Source of the DNA: Seison nebaliae
Lineage: Eukaryota; Rotifera; Pararotatoria; Seisonacea; Seisonidae
DNA: 29,779 bases
Assembly (NCBI GenBank): GCA_023231475.1
Contig: JALJEE010000813.1
Span: forward strand, 1 to 29,779
Direction of reading: 5' to 3'
Shown here: positions 19,326 to 29,560 of the stretch, one piece after another
How positions within the stretch are numbered: the first letter of the stretch is position 1
How the letters are laid out: each line of letters starts with the position of its first letter
The notes under the pieces: generated by a model
What the model was told of the DNA's origin: nothing
Seen by the model: the letters and a program-made list of their open reading frames with translations, nothing else
Databases searched by the model: none
Program-made: the position numbers and the translations under genes

Positions 19326-22300
19326 TTAAGTTTTTTTATTTTGCTTTTGGAAAATGGCATCAATTCTCTTCAATTCATCGGGAGTGAAATGAGATTTAAA
19401 TCGTTCCAATTTCACATTATGTTGAATTTTATTTTCATCTAAACTTTTCTTTTCCTTCACAAACTTCCCTGAAATATCATTGAACATTTGGAGAAGATGA
19501 ATTTTCTCTTTTGATTGTTTAGTGGGAGAAGATTTGAATTTATCTCGACGTAATTTATCTTCCATTCGTTGTAGTGTTGACATGATTTCATTTTCATTAA
19601 TTTCAATATTATCATCTTCATCGATCTCATTATCATCATCAATCGGATTTTCAGTAATTGTAACTGTGTTGACACTTTCGTCATCATCTACGTCGTCTGT
19701 TATTGATATACTTTCAGCTGGTGAATTTGTAGTTCGTTTATCCAATGACGGATTAAAGGGAATATCATTATTTACTCCATTCTCCATCAATTCATTCAGA
19801 ACTTCACTATTATTATCATTGAGCATAGTTGATGGCATATTCGTATCGAATGATGATCTTATTGCCGTTTCGTCATGAAATTCATATAATTGTCGATTAG
19901 CTGAAAAGGTTTCGGTGGTTTCATGTGATTTCGATGGTGAATTGATGGTCTGAATTCCTTTCGAACATTTATTCTCTTCCTTCTCTGTTTGTGGTAGAAT
20001 TGTTACTTCGCTATTATTCATCTGATTATTATCGATGGATGGAGTAATATGAAGTGAAGTGTTCGTATTTGATGACACAGCCATCGTTTTTGTTGTGGTT
20101 GTTGTTGACATGTTTGCTGCCGTTGATGACATTATGTCGTTAAAACGGAATTTCAATCTTTCTAAATTTGAAAGAGTTTCATTCAATTTCATCATGTATG
20201 GATTAGATTTGTCTGGTGAAATGGGTGGAATTGAGACTGTCGATTGAGGTATCGATGTTGACGAGTTGAAGAGTTGTTGACGTGAAATGTTGGTGAATGT
20301 GTTCGTTGGATTATTTAAAGGAATATAAGTTTTTGTAGATTCTCGAATTTTCTCCAATTTTGAAAATGATGATGTTGGTTGAATTAACACTTTCAACAAT
20401 CCGATCACATCTCCACTTGAATTCTCAATATTATACCATCCATTTAATGTCTGTCCATAACGACGCAATAGATGCAGATCAATGAGAACATATGATGAGA
20501 ATTTATCATTGAGATTATATATACTTTCAATGTCATGATCATTCGTCAAATCGATGGAATCTAATCGAATATGAAATTTCAATTTCTGATCATTCTCGTT
20601 CTCTCGTTCTATCAATTGGTCGAGAATATGATCCTTATGGAATTTAATAATAACATTCTTTACTAAACATTCCTTCTTCGATACATCGATTTGATGATAT
20701 TCACCTACATGATCTTTAAATAATATAGAATTGAAATTTTTAGAATTCATTTTATTCCGAATCTCTTCCACCATAATATCACAAGCGAAATATTGATTCT
20801 CGTCTAATTCATCTGACAGTTTCTGATTATTTTCTTCTTTTCCTTCTCCTATCGTATTCCAATTTTTATGTGACGATTTAGAAGTTTTAATTCGTTTCAT
20901 TGATGGAGAATGATTATCATTTTCATCGACATCAAATTGATTTGATATTTCAATTGGAATTGTCTGTTGACATCCATTATCGTTCGATTGACAATTAACA
21001 GAAGGAATTTCATGAATTCCATCGTCTAACGTAACATCAATGATTTTACCGATTTTATCGAATATTAATTCATTTAAATGAATCGATGATAAATTGTAAT
21101 TCTTCAACAATCCAGATGATGAAAGGAATAAAATTAAATTATCATTAATTTCCAATTGATGAGAATGATGAGGGAAATTGGAGGAGATATGAGTAGTATG
21201 ATTAAATGGAAGAAAGAATTTCTTTAATTTCCGATTTTCATTATTATGGTTGTTTGAATTGAAGTTCATATTATTGGAATATTGATGTTGATGAATGGAA
21301 TGCATCATGAGACGTTGTGCAGATGTCAATTGAATAAAGAATGATTGAAGGAAATCATCGAAATCATCGAAGTATTCACAAAATGAAAAATTATTGAAAA
21401 ATTTATCGTTTCTTAAAAATTTTGTCTTTTCCTCAAACTTCTTTCCTTCAACATTCGACGATTTAACGTGAGAGAGTTCAATGGCAAATAATTGATGTTG
21501 TTGATTATTCAAATCCTCTAAAACTCCCAAAGAAATTTTTTCATAGAAAAATGTCATTTGATCCATCTTCTTATTTATTAACGATTTCTCTGACAATTGT
21601 ACTTGAAATGTTACTCGTGCGACATTTTGACAAATTATCGAATTCGGATAACAACATCGACAACCGATAATTGTTTTGAAGAAAATGCGATGAACTTCCA
21701 AATCGAAATATTCACTTTTCCGATCAACATGACTTGATGAAATTGATTGATGAATAACGAAATTAATAAGATATTCACTCTCTATTAAATTTTTCAAATT
21801 CCTGATCGTTTCACCACTAACCGGTTTACCATGAGAACATGTCAATGCGGAACAAGAATAACAACAATTCTCCAATTCATCATAAGGAATATCGAATGTC
21901 AACGAGAATGATAATTGTTTAATTTGAATTGACAAATGAATATATTGTTGTTGTTGTTTTTGTTGATTAGATATATTTGTTTGTTGTTGATGAGGAAAAT
22001 TGATGAGTAAATTCGAACAATTCTTCGTAGATTCATTAAAAGTGGATGGTAATTGAAAATGATGAAAATTGAGAAATGTTCGAAAGAATCGTGATGAACT
22101 GAAACTATCATATTTCATACATAAACCATCCAATGTTAATGGAATATAAAAATTGTGACGTTGTTGAAATGAAAGATGAAGTTGTATCGATTCTCCTAAT
22201 GATGATTTAGTTTCATATAAATTTGATTTAGAAGAATTCATTGAATTCAATGGGAAGAAATTTAGACCATTCTCATCATTTAATAATCGATAAAGATTTT

Positions 22301-25300
22301 TTTTTGAAATAAATTGATTGAAAATTGATATTGGAACAACTTCATCATTCACCATTCCGATACATCGAACTTTCATCAAGAAACGTATTTGAACAATAAG
22401 ACCATTGACTAATAAGTATTTGTGTAAGAAGAGAGGAATTGCAGCTTTGAATGAATGATTCTTATTGAGATATTCCTCAAAATACTCATCGAACAAATAT
22501 GAATTATTCATATTCATTTGTGTCCATTCTTTCAAGAAAATGATTTCCTTCATCTTTTCACTTGTATCATCTGGAACGATCAATTCAATTTCTCCAAAAA
22601 GACTCATTTGATGAAGATTCAATTGAGAATAATTCATCAATTTCTCCGGTAACTTATTTTGGAGATAATCATATAATCGAAATTTTCCTAATTCCAAATT
22701 ATTGGACGTCCATTGACTGATAGTAATGTTGAGCACATCCTCCACCGAACATGGTGATGATTTGACTTTCAATAATTCATCTGATCGAATAGACATGGGA
22801 TACATGTCACTCGTGTAATTCACATAAAGGTTAACATTGAACGATTGTACGAGAGAGAGTGGTGACGACGATGAATTTAATGGATTGACATCAAATCGAA
22901 TTTGAATCAATTCCGGTTCAATCAATTCCTGCAATGATTCACTCGTATGATGTAATAAATGAGAATAGAATGTATATGCTCTCTTAATCAGTCGGTTGAT
23001 TGGAAGACGTCCAATTCCGATGAGAGAATGATCGTTCGTTCGTTTTAAATGCCAATAGAAACATTTATCATTTCGTCGTTGTAAGAAGAGTCGATGGAAT
23101 AATGAATCGAGATCTTCTGCTATTTTCAAAGCATTCTCATAACTCTTATTAGTGGATGAATTTTGTCGATTCGTCCACAATTCAAATAGGAAATTATCAT
23201 TCAAATAAAACTTTTCAAATTTATTAAACATTTCCATTGTTGATGAATTGAATGATGGTTTTATAATGAATGGCAATGTTGTATTCCATCCGATAGTCAA
23301 TTGGCCGTTCTCTTCTTTCACATATTCATATGTGATGTATAAACATTCTTCCTGCATTGATAATGATTTGGATGATGATTTCCTCAACAATTCATTCGAT
23401 TGATGACATTGAGAATGTTTTGATTTAACATTTGAACTTGATGAAGTTGACGATATTTTCAATTTCCAACTAATTTCTTGTAAAGACAAATAAAAATTAT
23501 GAAGAATCGTTTTTGATAATAAAGAATTCTGATGTTCACTTGTTATCATCATTGTCGATGAAGTGGATAATGAATGAGATGAGAGAAGATTATATGATTT
23601 CAATAATTGAATATAATCCGATTTTCCCAACATCAATTGGAATTTGAGTTGACAACAATCTTTTGTGTTCAATATATTTCTTGTTTCAATCCATTCTTCA
23701 TTCGAATGAATTTGGAGATTTCCAAAAGAAATGTTCACTTTCTCTTCCGATTCATTCATAATCGTTCGTGTCGTCCCATCAGATAATGATATGATGGTTT
23801 GAATATCATTGAGAATTGATGAGAATTTCATTAAATTAATTCGAATCATTCCTAAAAAATGAAAATTCTCATTATTCTCATCAAGTCTCAAATAAATTTC
23901 GATGAATATTGATGATTCATGTAATCGATCGATGAGTTGAGGGAATTCAATAACGTCCGTCATTAAATCGGTGGAAATATCGAAAATATTCATCTGATTA
24001 ATACCATCAACATCTATCACTTCTTTCTTACTGAATAGATCAGATCGAATACAAAAACGGAATTTTAATGAGTTCCTCAATTTCAATTGTTCTATAACGA
24101 AATTCTTATTGTGATGATTATTCGATTCTATTGTCGAATTTTTCATATCACTAAATTGGATGGCATTCAATTGGAACCAGAATAATAAAGGAAGTTTGTA
24201 GAAATGATAAAATTTATTACCGTTATTTCCTTTCTCCACATTCTGATAATTAATTCGTTGTGTATTTGAACGTTGATTTCCAGAATCATTCAAAATTTTC
24301 TCCAAAACATCATTTGGATTGGATCGTTGACGAACATCACCAAATAATGTGTCGTTATCCGATTTTTTCATTTGTGACGATACGACCGTTGTGCTACCAA
24401 TGTTTTCTGTAGTTGATGGAATGAATGATTCTAATTTATTTGAGATGAATTCCTCTTGATTTACATTCGACGATTCATCATCGAATGTTACAACCTTCTC
24501 TGATTTCCCATCTGACTTTCTATTTTTTGATGATAAATCTGCAGAAGAAATTTGTTCAAACGACGATGATCGAACTTTCTTTAATTTTTTTCGACTTTTA
24601 TTAATAAATCCTGTTTTCAATCTCTTCAATTGACCACACGATAATGTTGTTGATGAAAGAGATAAAGAAAATTTCATTTGTCCAACTTCGTCATTCTCAT
24701 GATAATTTCCAATATTCTTCGCACAATAAACTGGAATGAATTTCTCTTCGATGAGAAAGTTGTCGTTCGATATCAATTCTTTCATATCGATATAAGCAAT
24801 AGCAAGTAATTTGGATGATTTCGTACCTCTCATTTCTTGTTGATGTTGAGAGTTATATGAATAAATCCGAATTGGCCAATGTTGAAGATCATTATCATTA
24901 TAATAATAAGAATTGATGAGTATTGATGTTAATTTCAATTGAACTAATTGTTTCAAATGAAAATTGAACATATTATGTTTCCTTTCTTGTGAACGTAATT
25001 TATAAGACAACTGATTAAGTTCCTTCGAATTATTTGGACGAAAAAAACGGATAAAAACGTATTTTATCGGATTCGCATAGGAGGAGTAATGTAATCTCAA
25101 GAAATGTTCATTTGAGAACTTGATAGATTTTATAAATAATTTCAATGAATTAAATGTGGACTGAATGAAATTCATTTTTTCTTTATCCATCAACGGTTTT
25201 CTTATAGGAGACTTCTGATTTCCTTTAATTAATTCATCGAAACTTCTATTTCTTTTCGTCCAAATTGGAGATTGGTTCAGTGTTCTCACTAAAGTTTCTT

Positions 25301-26600
25301 CTTCACTCCAATGACTCGTTGTTTGGTCGTTAAATATTTCTGAACATTCCTGCTTCTTCGTATCATTTCTATCTGATTCTGATTTTTTGAGAATAGACGA
25401 CACATTCTCTTCACGTTCTGATCGATTCTTTTGTTCGGATTCTAATCGATGTTGATCATTATTCATCGGTCCAACTTCTGATTTAACTTCCTTTTCTTCA
25501 ATGAAAATTTTCTTTTCACATTCCTGTTGATGTGATGGAAACAAGTTTGTCATCGATTGATTGGGTGTTTGATCTTGTGGGGAAAATGAATTGGTGGAAT
25601 TTTGTTGTTTCGATTTTAATGAATCATTCAAAGAATCTAAATTCTTGAGAATCCTCAACGTTTCTGGTTGAATAAATTTCAATCCTTCCAATTCATCTAC
25701 TTGTTGGTTACTATTCGACATATTTTGGTCCTCTAAAACATAATCATGAATTTGATTAATTTTAGGAGATTTCATTATGTTTAATTCTTCTTCTAATATT
25801 AATGTATCTTCTTCTTTATCATTCGATCTTTCAAGTGGTGGCGACGAAGATTCAGAAGATGATGACGATTTTATTAAAAGTTCATTAACAGTTCGAAAAC
25901 GTTGGAGATCATGTTCATCACGTATTATCGTTTCATCAACCGGATTAGCATTTTCATTCAATTTCTGCTCAATATAACGCAGATGGTGAAGTGAATCGAT
26001 ATCGTTCTCATCAAATGATATTGGATCGATTGAAAAATTTTTTTGATCATTTTCAAATGATTTTGGATTAAATATTTCATTTATTATATTATTTTGCGGT
26101 TTTTTCTGTTTCTTCTCTTCTCTCAAATAACTTTCATTCTTATCAACCAATAACTGAATATCGATCCATAATTTCCCGATGGATACATCTGGTTGTGTTA
26201 CTGATTGTATTTCATAAAATCTCTTCAATTCTTTTTGACAAGTCAATAATTCCATTTCATCAACACAAACATGTCCGATCAATTCATTCGATGAATAAAC
26301 TTCAAATAATATCAATTCCATATCCATCAAATAATCTCGCAGTTTCCTCTCACTAACAACAACATCGTAACGATATTTATCCACTAAACGAATCGAACTA
26401 TCTCCTCTCATACTTATTGATGGATAAAAGGTGGACGATCTCTCTTTCTCTTTATCGCCCCACCAAGTAAAACGAACGAAGATATCTCCATTCTTCAAAT
26501 ATTGTTCCAAAATGTCACATTGGTCGATTTTGATTATGACTTCAAAATTCTTTTTTCCAATACACTTCGGAGGAATAGTTCCTCCATATTCTTCTTCCAT
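19326..26600 (-). CDS. C2cd3: C2CD3 homologue, centriole distal-end protein
   Basis: A single uninterrupted frame of 2424 aa, close to the length of vertebrate C2CD3 (about 2350 aa). C2CD3 sits at the distal centriole, promotes centriole elongation and supports distal appendage assembly and ciliogenesis. The N-terminal C2CD3-type C2 domain is visible: VIIKIDQCDIL then FVRFTWWGDKE (W46, W47), matching the VRVRWWGE motif of human C2CD3. More beta-rich C2-like segments (for example around residues 500-600, 1000-1150 and 1500-1900) alternate with Ser/Asn/Gln/His-rich linkers. A basic patch KSRKKLKKVR lies near one third of the length, a Cys cluster (CCYSCSALTC) two thirds along, and the C-terminus is very acidic followed by a charged helical tail. 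No stop or frameshift interrupts 7.3 kb. Only the first C2 domain is securely recognised; the remaining domain positions are approximate. Confidence 0.8.
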   Translation of the reverse strand: MEEEYGGTIPPKCIGKKNFEVIIKIDQCDILEQYLKNGDIFVRFTWWGDKEKERSSTFYPSISMRGDSSIRLVDKYRYDVVVSERKLRDYLMDMELILFEVYSSNELIGHVCVDEMELLTCQKELKRFYEIQSVTQPDVSIGKLWIDIQLLVDKNESYLREEKKQKKPQNNIINEIFNPKSFENDQKNFSIDPISFDENDIDSLHHLRYIEQKLNENANPVDETIIRDEHDLQRFRTVNELLIKSSSSSESSSPPLERSNDKEEDTLILEEELNIMKSPKINQIHDYVLEDQNMSNSNQQVDELEGLKFIQPETLRILKNLDSLNDSLKSKQQNSTNSFSPQDQTPNQSMTNLFPSHQQECEKKIFIEEKEVKSEVGPMNNDQHRLESEQKNRSEREENVSSILKKSESDRNDTKKQECSEIFNDQTTSHWSEEETLVRTLNQSPIWTKRNRSFDELIKGNQKSPIRKPLMDKEKMNFIQSTFNSLKLFIKSIKFSNEHFLRLHYSSYANPIKYVFIRFFRPNNSKELNQLSYKLRSQERKHNMFNFHLKQLVQLKLTSILINSYYYNDNDLQHWPIRIYSYNSQHQQEMRGTKSSKLLAIAYIDMKELISNDNFLIEEKFIPVYCAKNIGNYHENDEVGQMKFSLSLSSTTLSCGQLKRLKTGFINKSRKKLKKVRSSSFEQISSADLSSKNRKSDGKSEKVVTFDDESSNVNQEEFISNKLESFIPSTTENIGSTTVVSSQMKKSDNDTLFGDVRQRSNPNDVLEKILNDSGNQRSNTQRINYQNVEKGNNGNKFYHFYKLPLLFWFQLNAIQFSDMKNSTIESNNHHNKNFVIEQLKLRNSLKFRFCIRSDLFSKKEVIDVDGINQMNIFDISTDLMTDVIEFPQLIDRLHESSIFIEIYLRLDENNENFHFLGMIRINLMKFSSILNDIQTIISLSDGTTRTIMNESEEKVNISFGNLQIHSNEEWIETRNILNTKDCCQLKFQLMLGKSDYIQLLKSYNLLSSHSLSTSSTMMITSEHQNSLLSKTILHNFYLSLQEISWKLKISSTSSSSNVKSKHSQCHQSNELLRKSSSKSLSMQEECLYITYEYVKEENGQLTIGWNTTLPFIIKPSFNSSTMEMFNKFEKFYLNDNFLFELWTNRQNSSTNKSYENALKIAEDLDSLFHRLFLQRRNDKCFYWHLKRTNDHSLIGIGRLPINRLIKRAYTFYSHLLHHTSESLQELIEPELIQIRFDVNPLNSSSSPLSLVQSFNVNLYVNYTSDMYPMSIRSDELLKVKSSPCSVEDVLNITISQWTSNNLELGKFRLYDYLQNKLPEKLMNYSQLNLHQMSLFGEIELIVPDDTSEKMKEIIFLKEWTQMNMNNSYLFDEYFEEYLNKNHSFKAAIPLFLHKYLLVNGLIVQIRFLMKVRCIGMVNDEVVPISIFNQFISKKNLYRLLNDENGLNFFPLNSMNSSKSNLYETKSSLGESIQLHLSFQQRHNFYIPLTLDGLCMKYDSFSSSRFFRTFLNFHHFQLPSTFNESTKNCSNLLINFPHQQQTNISNQQKQQQQYIHLSIQIKQLSFSLTFDIPYDELENCCYSCSALTCSHGKPVSGETIRNLKNLIESEYLINFVIHQSISSSHVDRKSEYFDLEVHRIFFKTIIGCRCCYPNSIICQNVARVTFQVQLSEKSLINKKMDQMTFFYEKISLGVLEDLNNQQHQLFAIELSHVKSSNVEGKKFEEKTKFLRNDKFFNNFSFCEYFDDFDDFLQSFFIQLTSAQRLMMHSIHQHQYSNNMNFNSNNHNNENRKLKKFFLPFNHTTHISSNFPHHSHQLEINDNLILFLSSSGLLKNYNLSSIHLNELIFDKIGKIIDVTLDDGIHEIPSVNCQSNDNGCQQTIPIEISNQFDVDENDNHSPSMKRIKTSKSSHKNWNTIGEGKEENNQKLSDELDENQYFACDIMVEEIRNKMNSKNFNSILFKDHVGEYHQIDVSKKECLVKNVIIKFHKDHILDQLIERENENDQKLKFHIRLDSIDLTNDHDIESIYNLNDKFSSYVLIDLHLLRRYGQTLNGWYNIENSSGDVIGLLKVLIQPTSSFSKLEKIRESTKTYIPLNNPTNTFTNISRQQLFNSSTSIPQSTVSIPPISPDKSNPYMMKLNETLSNLERLKFRFNDIMSSTAANMSTTTTTKTMAVSSNTNTSLHITPSIDNNQMNNSEVTILPQTEKEENKCSKGIQTINSPSKSHETTETFSANRQLYEFHDETAIRSSFDTNMPSTMLNDNNSEVLNELMENGVNNDIPFNPSLDKRTTNSPAESISITDDVDDDESVNTVTITENPIDDDNEIDEDDNIEINENEIMSTLQRMEDKLRRDKFKSSPTKQSKEKIHLLQMFNDISGKFVKEKKSLDENKIQHNVKLERFKSHFTPDELKRIDAIFQKQNKKT

Positions 26601-26865
26601 TTCTTTTGAATCAAACCAATATATTCCAAATCAAAAAATTTCCATTTTCAAAAATTCCATCAAATTTTTTTGGTTTGTCAAGGAAACGAAACTGAAACAA
26701 TATTATAGATTTATTTACTTTTAACAATTCCCTTTGAACTTCCAAAAATTTAGCTTTTTGTACAATCATTAAAATTATGGTATATTTATATTATAATTAC
26801 GAAACATTTTTCAAATTTCCTGGATTATTATGATTATTAGATAATCCTTTTTTTTTTAAAGTGAA

Positions 26866-26887
26866 ATTCCCGTCGGAATAAATTTTT
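26866..26887 (+). mobile_element. LINE-type 3' tail, diverged copy
   Basis: AATTCCCGTCGGAATAAAT, nearly identical to the copy at about 29091. The CCCGTCGG hairpin followed by an A/T tail resembles the CCCCGTGGGG tails at 268 and 2941, so it is probably a solo LINE 3' end of a related family. Confidence 0.35.
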
Positions 26888-26896
26888 GGACCGATC

Positions 26897-27084
26897 TCCT
26901 CTACGCTCAGTGGTAGGAGATCTCTATGTTGCGTGAGACATGTGTCCCATCGTTGTGGCGTTGGGAACGTGCATAAACCATTGTGTTACGCACGCCCCAA
27001 TATGACTCAATAAAATCGAGGTGCAGGGTACGTTATTTCGCAAATATGCCTGGAACGTGCGTAGACCACTGCGCTACGAATGCC
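26897..27084. repeat. tRNA-derived SINE-like sequence
   Basis: On the minus strand 27047-27084 reads like a tRNA 5' half: GGCATTCG then TAGCGCAGTGGTCTACG, a good Pol III A box. A related copy lies at 26957-26998 (GGCGTGCGTAACACAATGG then TTTATGCACGTTCC). On the plus strand GATCTCCT (ending 26900) pairs with AGGAGATC around an A-box-like CTACGCTCAGTGGT loop. No complete B box or foldable tRNA was found, so this is not a functional tRNA. Confidence 0.4.
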
Positions 27085-27353
27085 TAATTTAAAAAAATGA
27101 AAAAAATATTTTTTTTTTCTTAACTTCTCGATAGAGGGTCGTATCTGAAATTTTCCGTGTTAATTGTGTGTTCACGTGTCGTCGAATTACTGCTTCCGTC
27201 GATCTCTTTCTTCTTAATATTCAAAAAAAACATCCTTATTCTTTCGACAAGTTCCACCAAGTATCCAACATTAGTTAGTTTTCATACATCTTCCCCGATT
27301 ATACAATGTATAGACAGTGCCTAAATTCTCACTGTATACATGTCATTTGATTC

Positions 27354-27421
27354 GATGCTGTTACTTTCACCCCGAATTACTTTCCCCGTGAGAAGTAATT
27401 CGGGGGGGAAGTAACAGCATC
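27354..27421. mobile_element. 68-bp hairpin element with 9-bp target duplication
   Basis: GATGCTGTTACTT at the left end is complementary to AAGTAACAGCATC at the right, and pairing continues inward through CCCGAATTACTT / AAGTAATTCGGG, leaving a loop of about 10 bases. The hairpin is flanked by the direct repeat ATTTGATTC at 27345-27353 and 27422-27430. This is the arrangement of a miniature inverted-repeat insertion. It encodes nothing. Confidence 0.7.
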
Positions 27422-28439
27422 ATTTGATTCATTTTTTATTTTTTCTGGGAAATTTTGTAAAATTTTTATAGAAAGCGTTCGCGAACGAAATGAGAACATT
27501 CGTTCGAGCGTTATTGATAAGAACAATGTATTTCGTTCTCGTCCAACGGATTTTCAAAAACCAGACATCACAATTATATTCGAGAACAGTCCATTTTTGT
27601 TCGTGTTTGTGTGAACAGCACTATTATACATTCTTCGAGTTACAACCGTTTCGTCATCCAGTCATCACATCGTCATATAAAATTGTTAATATCGTTAAAA
27701 ATTTTTAAAAAATCATTCGATTATTGGAATATCATACTTCCTCGCTTCGTACCTTCTTCGCACATACCATCTCGCTTCATACCTAATATCTGCCGTACCT
27801 TCTCGAAATTATATCTTCCCGCGGTTTCATCTTAAACTCGCCCTAAAATGTCATTCTTTCAAAGTTAAGAGGAACAATGGCAGAATTATCTTCCTCCATC
27901 CTATTTAATTCCAAATTCGATAAGAAGTCAATTACATTATGATTCTTCAGCCGATAAATTGCTTTTAGAAGAAGCTGCGGTCGAAAATAATAGAATATCA
28001 GGAACTGTCCTCAAGAACTCGAGCAACGTAAAGCTGTAGTCGGAGAGTCGTCGGAAATCGAATTTCTAGAAACGACAAAGAAGAAAGCAATCGTTCACAA
28101 TAATTATTTATTTTATCTAACAAGGGAACTTCGATCATTATAATTCAAAACAAAATCTAAAACATATACACGTATCGCATATATGCATGTGATCGATAGC
28201 TAAGCTTAAAAGTTCTTAATTAAATCGTGCATTTACTATGCACCGCACGTATAATCTGACTGGTTAATATGTTTTGTAAAATAATGCTTTACATAATTCC
28301 ACTTTTAGTCTTACCAGAGGAATTAAGCACCTAAGACCATTGTTTTTTAATGACTAACAAATTTGTAAATTGTTTGTTCGAGGCAGGTTGTTAATGGTTC
28401 CTTTGAAATTATTCCACAGCTACTGTCCAAAGGAGCTTT

Positions 28440-28483
28440 TAAAAAGGAGCAGAACTGTCCAAACGAAAGGAGTAGAATTGTCC
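28440..28483 (+). repeat. Dispersed copy of GGAGTAGAACTGTCC units
   Basis: AAAGGAGCAGAACTGTCC and AAGGAGTAGAATTGTCC occur in tandem with 8-10 bp spacing, followed by a partial AAAGGAGTAG at about 28503. They match the units of the foldback at 9461-9806. Confidence 0.75.
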
Positions 28484-29088
28484 TTTTTTGCATAGCAGCT
28501 CAAAAGGAGTAGCTGTTCGACTACCATTTTCATAATTGTTTAAAAAAATGTTTTTGAAGTTCTTCATTTCAAGATGTTAATGTTGCATTCATATGAAGTA
28601 CAATTGAATGATTGAAACAAACTGTCCCGTATGACGATAACGTTGATACTCTGTAATTATGGAAACAGTGTGTCCAGTTGACCCAATAGCAAATTGATAA
28701 AATAAGAAAGATGAGTATTAGATACTTGTTCTATCTGTTCTACATTGTTCAGAGAATAAAAAAAAACTGTGAAATTTGAATCGGACATAAGGAAATTTGT
28801 AGTTCTACTTCTGACATTTCCTTCATTAGATGTACGCGTCAGCGAATCGAATTGCCGAATGCGAATAATAATATACTGTAATTCTAACTGTAATCCTTGG
28901 CCTAACCTAACTGGCCATAATATTTGAATTGATAGACCTAATACCTAATACCTAAAACCAGTCTTCCGAAATCTTATTAAAATTTTGAATGAAAAGATTA
29001 ACGAAAAATCCATTTTATTAACTGTTTAATAAAGTTTTATAATTCTATTAACATAATTTATTTATTATTATTATTATTCATTAATTTG

Positions 29089-29120
29089 AATTCCCGTCGG
29101 GATAAATATGAAAAAAAAAG
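29089..29120 (+). mobile_element. LINE-type 3' tail with A-tract
   Basis: GAATTCCCGTCGGGATAAAT is followed by ATATGAAAAAAAAAG. It pairs a CCCGTCGGG hairpin with an A-tract, as at 26866. No reverse-transcriptase sequence could be recognised upstream on this strand. Confidence 0.4.
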
Positions 29121-29149
29121 AATTATAAAAATTTAACTAAATCACTAAA

Positions 29150-29560
29150 ATAATTTGGAGGAGCTATCAAGGTACTGGAGCTATCACCGTGAACAACACA
29201 TCCAGGGGAATTGCAGGAGAGACGAACAAGAAATTTGAGGATTGAGTATGGGACGTGTTGACGCATAAGAAATCAAAAGCATAACAAACGTTGACGGAAT
29301 CGAATGCCTTTGAAGCAACAAGGAAGAGAAGATGTAAGGAAAGTTTCTTATATGCAATACTTATAGCCAAACGGAGAGTGAGAAGGAGAGGATAAGTGCC
29401 ACGAGAAGATGATCGATAGGCGAATTGGTAAGATGACGAAAAAAGAACATTCCAATATCGGAACAAAATAAGGTTCTGGAATACCTTTAGCAGGAACGAA
29501 GAAACCCTGTTGGTATTTGAACGTTTTTTTAACGTTCATATACATTAAAAAAACGTTCTC
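29150..29560 (-). mobile_element. Degraded LINE reverse-transcriptase fragment
   Basis: A minus-strand 99-codon frame (29167-29466) contains SYQFAYRSSSRGTYPLLLTL, then LHLLFLVASKAFDSVN. This resembles the RT block preceding and including motif A (Q-x-G-F-R...L-L-T-L and F-L-D-x-S-K-A-F-D-S-V-N) of LINEs. The first motif-A aspartate of the consensus is Val here and later RT motifs are absent, so the copy is defective and short. A second frame just upstream (29348-29545) may continue the N-terminal RT part. Confidence 0.5.
29517..29556. repeat. Short palindrome with ACGTTTTTTTAACGTTC arms
   Basis: TTTGAACGTTTTTTTAACG at the left and TTAAAAAAACGTTC at the right can pair around a short AT loop. 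No target duplication or family is recognised. Confidence 0.5.

Larger units (their letters stand above)
26601..29166. other. Repeat-rich region upstream of C2CD3 without convincing genes
   Basis: Several short frames exist but none has a recognisable product. Visible structure: a LINE-like tail near 26868, tRNA-like pieces at 26897-27084, a hairpin element with target duplication at 27354-27421, GGAGTAGAA(C/T)TGTCC units at 28440-28483 and another LINE-like tail near 29091. The C2CD3 promoter should lie just above 26600. Confidence 0.55.

Noticed and set aside
19522-19878. Plus-strand Ser-rich frame of 118 codons
   Set aside because: It lies antisense to the acidic C-terminal region of C2CD3; the Ser runs are the complement of Asp/Asn/Glu-rich codons.
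26897-26960. Possible functional tRNA on the plus strand
   Set aside because: The D-arm-like hairpin and A box are present, but there is no anticodon arm, T-arm or B box in the right place.
27490-27835. Two overlapping plus-strand frames of about 70 codons
   Set aside because: Composition is atypical, there is no motif, and both lie in a repeat-rich region; most likely chance.
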